Positions 61,721 through 64,000 of a stretch of 64,000 bases of DNA are shown in pieces. The notes beneath the pieces were generated by a model. It saw only the letters and a list, made by a program, of their open reading frames with translations. It did not search any database and was not told the DNA's origin. The stretch's first letter is position 1. Every line of letters starts with the position of its first letter. A program made the position numbers and the translations under genes. This DNA is from Acanthaster planci. Its lineage: Eukaryota; Echinodermata; Asteroidea; Valvatida; Acanthasteridae. The DNA is taken from contig NW_019091360.1 of assembly GCF_001949145.1 (NCBI RefSeq), positions 2,523,916-2,587,915 on the forward strand, given 5' to 3'.

Positions 61721-61949
61721 AAACTCAGAAAATAGAAACAAAGTGCATGCAATGGGAGTGCCTTGTACAGTACATTGTACATGTAGTCACATGTACTTGT
61801 ACACACTGCTACTACATGTACATGTATTTGTTTGTTACTACACTACTTCACTCTTGATTGTTGAACACGATTTGAAAACAGTGTGAGGATCTTTTGGTCT
61901 GGAACCCAGACACCAACACATCAAGATCCCAATCGCTTCTTTTTTCAGT

Positions 61950-63460
61950 CAACTTTGGGCAACCTTGTTTGGACTTGGAGTTTGGAAATTCAAATAACAG
62001 AAAATTCAGCATCTAAGATTTTGAAATATTTGGCTTCTTCCAAGAGCAGACAAATGCCAGTGTTTCAGCAAAATCCTCGCAAGATTCACAGGCAGCAACA
62101 TCTACGCCAGACATCGCAGTAAAATCTACAGCTGCAGAGCAACCTGAGTCTCATTCACCCCAAGCACAGCCGAGTCACAAGCTGGATGTTCCTCTCCCTC
62201 GTCTAGGAGAATTTGACGGCACAAAGTCATGGGAGGGCTTCGTCCGACCACTGATGGGTCTCGCTAAGGCTTGCCGCTGGACTGAAGAAGAAAAGCTGTT
62301 CTGGCTTTTGAGCAGTCTGCAAGGAAAGGCAGCCGAGTATGTTTCCCAGCAACTTGATCCTGAAGCCATCAAGTCCTTCGACATCTTGATGGAGGAGCTT
62401 GGCAAGCAGTTTGGCGAATGACAACTGCCAAACTACAGCATCACTCAGCTTGAAGCTAGGAAACATCAGCCCAAGGAGAAGCTGACAAGGAGAAGCTGAG
62501 ATTGTTGCCAACATTCACCGTTGTGTCTTCTGTGGCTACCCAACAGCAGATCCAGTTACTATGGAGAACATCGCTCTTCGCCATTTTCTGAAAGGCCTCT
62601 CTGACCAGCAGGTAGCAGTTTCGGTCGGCATGACAAACACCAAGTCCCTCAAGGAGGCTACAACGGCAGTCGAAAATTTCCTGAGCCTCCGTGACACCAT
62701 GAGCTCTGGAAATTCACATTGTGTGAAGACTGTGCAAGCAGCTCCTGAGAATGGCAGCGTGTTTGTCACCACAAAGCAGTTTCGACAGTTCCAGGACAAC
62801 CTCGACCTACGACTGAATGGAATCGTCAAACGGAGCAAAAACAAACCCGTTAACAGCCAGAAACTCACCAAGCCCGTGGAAGCCAGCACACAGAATCCTG
62901 CCAAACCTGCTGAAGCCAAACAGCAGAAAACCAATGACGTCACTTGTTTCAAGTGTGGCGAGCCTGGCCACTTTGCGAACAAGTGTCCTGAAACAACGGC
63001 TTCTTTAAAAGAGGTTGTCATCATACAGCCGGGAAACTAACAAGGACCGTGCCGCCCGGCCTGGCATCGATCTGTTCCAATGAACAGAATACTATCCAAT
63101 TAGGAAGACAGCAAATGCAAGGTATGTCTGTGTTTTTACAAGTGCAAATGTGCGGCACACCAAGTGAACTATTAGTTGACACAGAAGCGGCGGTGACCAT
63201 AACATCATCAGCACTTTTCAGCCAAATAGCAACTGAAAAGTGCCCTGAACTCAAACCCCTTCGCAAAGATACAAACTGGAAACCGCAAACAAAGAACTTA
63301 TTCCCACTGAAGGTGTTGCTACAGTTGACATCTTGATTGGTGGACAGCACTATTGATGGGATGCAACTGTCGCCTACATTAGTGATGAGGGCATCCTCGG
63401 CTATGGCTTTCTGTACCACTATGACTGCGTACTGCAAGCTCGCCACAGCATGAGAAATAA
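61950..63460 (+). pseudogene. second Ty3/gypsy relic: gag and protease only
   Basis: From about 62,120 the frame contains LPRLGEFDGTKSWEGFVRPL and WTEEEKLFWLLSSLQGKAAE, typical gypsy gag capsid features. A stop at 62,419 and a frame change near 62,490 follow. A 159-codon open segment (62,561-63,040) then holds the gag C-terminus and a CCHC zinc knuckle, CFKCGEPGHFANKC. In another frame a protease appears with LLVDTEAAVT (about 63,172), where the active-site DTG/DTGA reads DTEA, so it should be inactive. Similarity stops near 63,460; no RT follows. Different subfamily from the copy at 54.7-60.5 kb, judging by the standard CCHC knuckle. Confidence 0.8.
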
Positions 63461-64000
63461 AAATATGTTTGTTTGAACATCCAGGTCTGAATTAGAACAT
63501 ATTTACTTTCTTTGCGGTGCGTGGTTTTCTATGATGTTATTGTTTGGATATTACTTAACACAGGTGGGATTATATAGGACTATAGTGGCACGATCTTTCA
63601 TTCACGTCAGTTGTGGTACAGGCGCAACACTACCTTTTCCTTGCCAACATGTTACACGAAGATGCAACCCAAGATCTGTCACCTTCTGCCCCGGCAACCC
63701 AAAGCAGACTTACAAGACATCTAAGCAGTTTTTGCATCCTCATTTGACGAAAAATTAAGAAAAACGAGGTCTGATTTCAAAGAGCTATACAAGGCTACAA
63801 ATTCTCTGGTGGAGAAGATTAAGGACACATCAAAAACAAAATGGTAGTTTCAGTTTAACCTTAAGCTTAGCCATTCGGGAATAAATGGTTCACTCCATAC
63901 TTGGATTAGGAGTAGGACATTTCTTACACAGATATACATGTATCATAACAAGTTGTCCTACAGGTTGAAACTTCATCTTCCCTTCATGTACATGTAACAT
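63461..64000. other. no gene recognised
   Basis: No continuation of the gypsy pol and no recognised domain. It ends in sequence with ATACATGTATC and CATGTACATGTA words at the window edge. Confidence 0.4.

Overview
The window is eukaryotic nuclear DNA: genes are split into short exons with GT-AG introns, coding density is very low, and decayed transposable elements are everywhere. The one gene I recognise firmly is a thyroid hormone receptor (nuclear receptor subfamily NR1A) on the minus strand. That gene, short TAGGCCTA-type words and very many TACATGTACATGTA words point to a marine bilaterian, most likely an echinoderm or another ambulacrarian. The organism assignment is inference.

Layout. 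1-3.45 kb: 3' flank with nothing recognised. 3.45-7.38 kb: seven exons of the receptor, from just before the first zinc finger to the stop codon; the 5' (A/B domain) exons are not visible. 7.4-23.7 kb: long low-information stretch, presumably 5' introns or flank, with simple repeats only. 23.7-34.8 kb: one candidate exon, a diverged tandem satellite, relics of a tyrosine-recombinase retroelement, a LINE endonuclease/RT relic on the minus strand, a LINE ORF1-like relic, small hairpin elements, and a candidate terminal exon with a poly(A) signal. 34.8-43.5 kb: an exon-like repeat module, TIR-type DNA elements, and a perfect 221-bp duplication.

43.5-52.4 kb is the most unusual part: a large, diverged, nested inverted duplication. 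Each arm carries, in mirror order, an exon-like module with splice sites, a tRNA-like SINE fragment, a ~1 kb outer arm, and a foldback element that is itself palindromic. The two arms meet at a GC-rich palindromic minisatellite (about 48.84-49.44 kb) containing an ambiguous base. The left arm has an extra 1.15-kb sequence present twice in tandem, which the right arm lacks. A well-formed phase 0/0 candidate exon lies at the end of the right arm.

52.4-64 kb: a foldback element, a degenerate Ty3/gypsy retrotransposon (54.7-60.5 kb) split by a 2.66-kb hAT-type element with a perfect 8-bp target-site duplication, a fourth exon-like module, a 258-bp TA-flanked MITE, a 78-bp direct repeat, and a second gypsy relic reduced to gag and protease. 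No tRNA gene, rRNA, CRISPR array or prokaryotic feature was seen.

The receptor is the only likely functional gene. The rest records repeated insertion, inversion and duplication. The exon-like modules are placed + + | - - around the palindrome centre, which suggests that a small exon-bearing locus was duplicated and inverted before later insertions.
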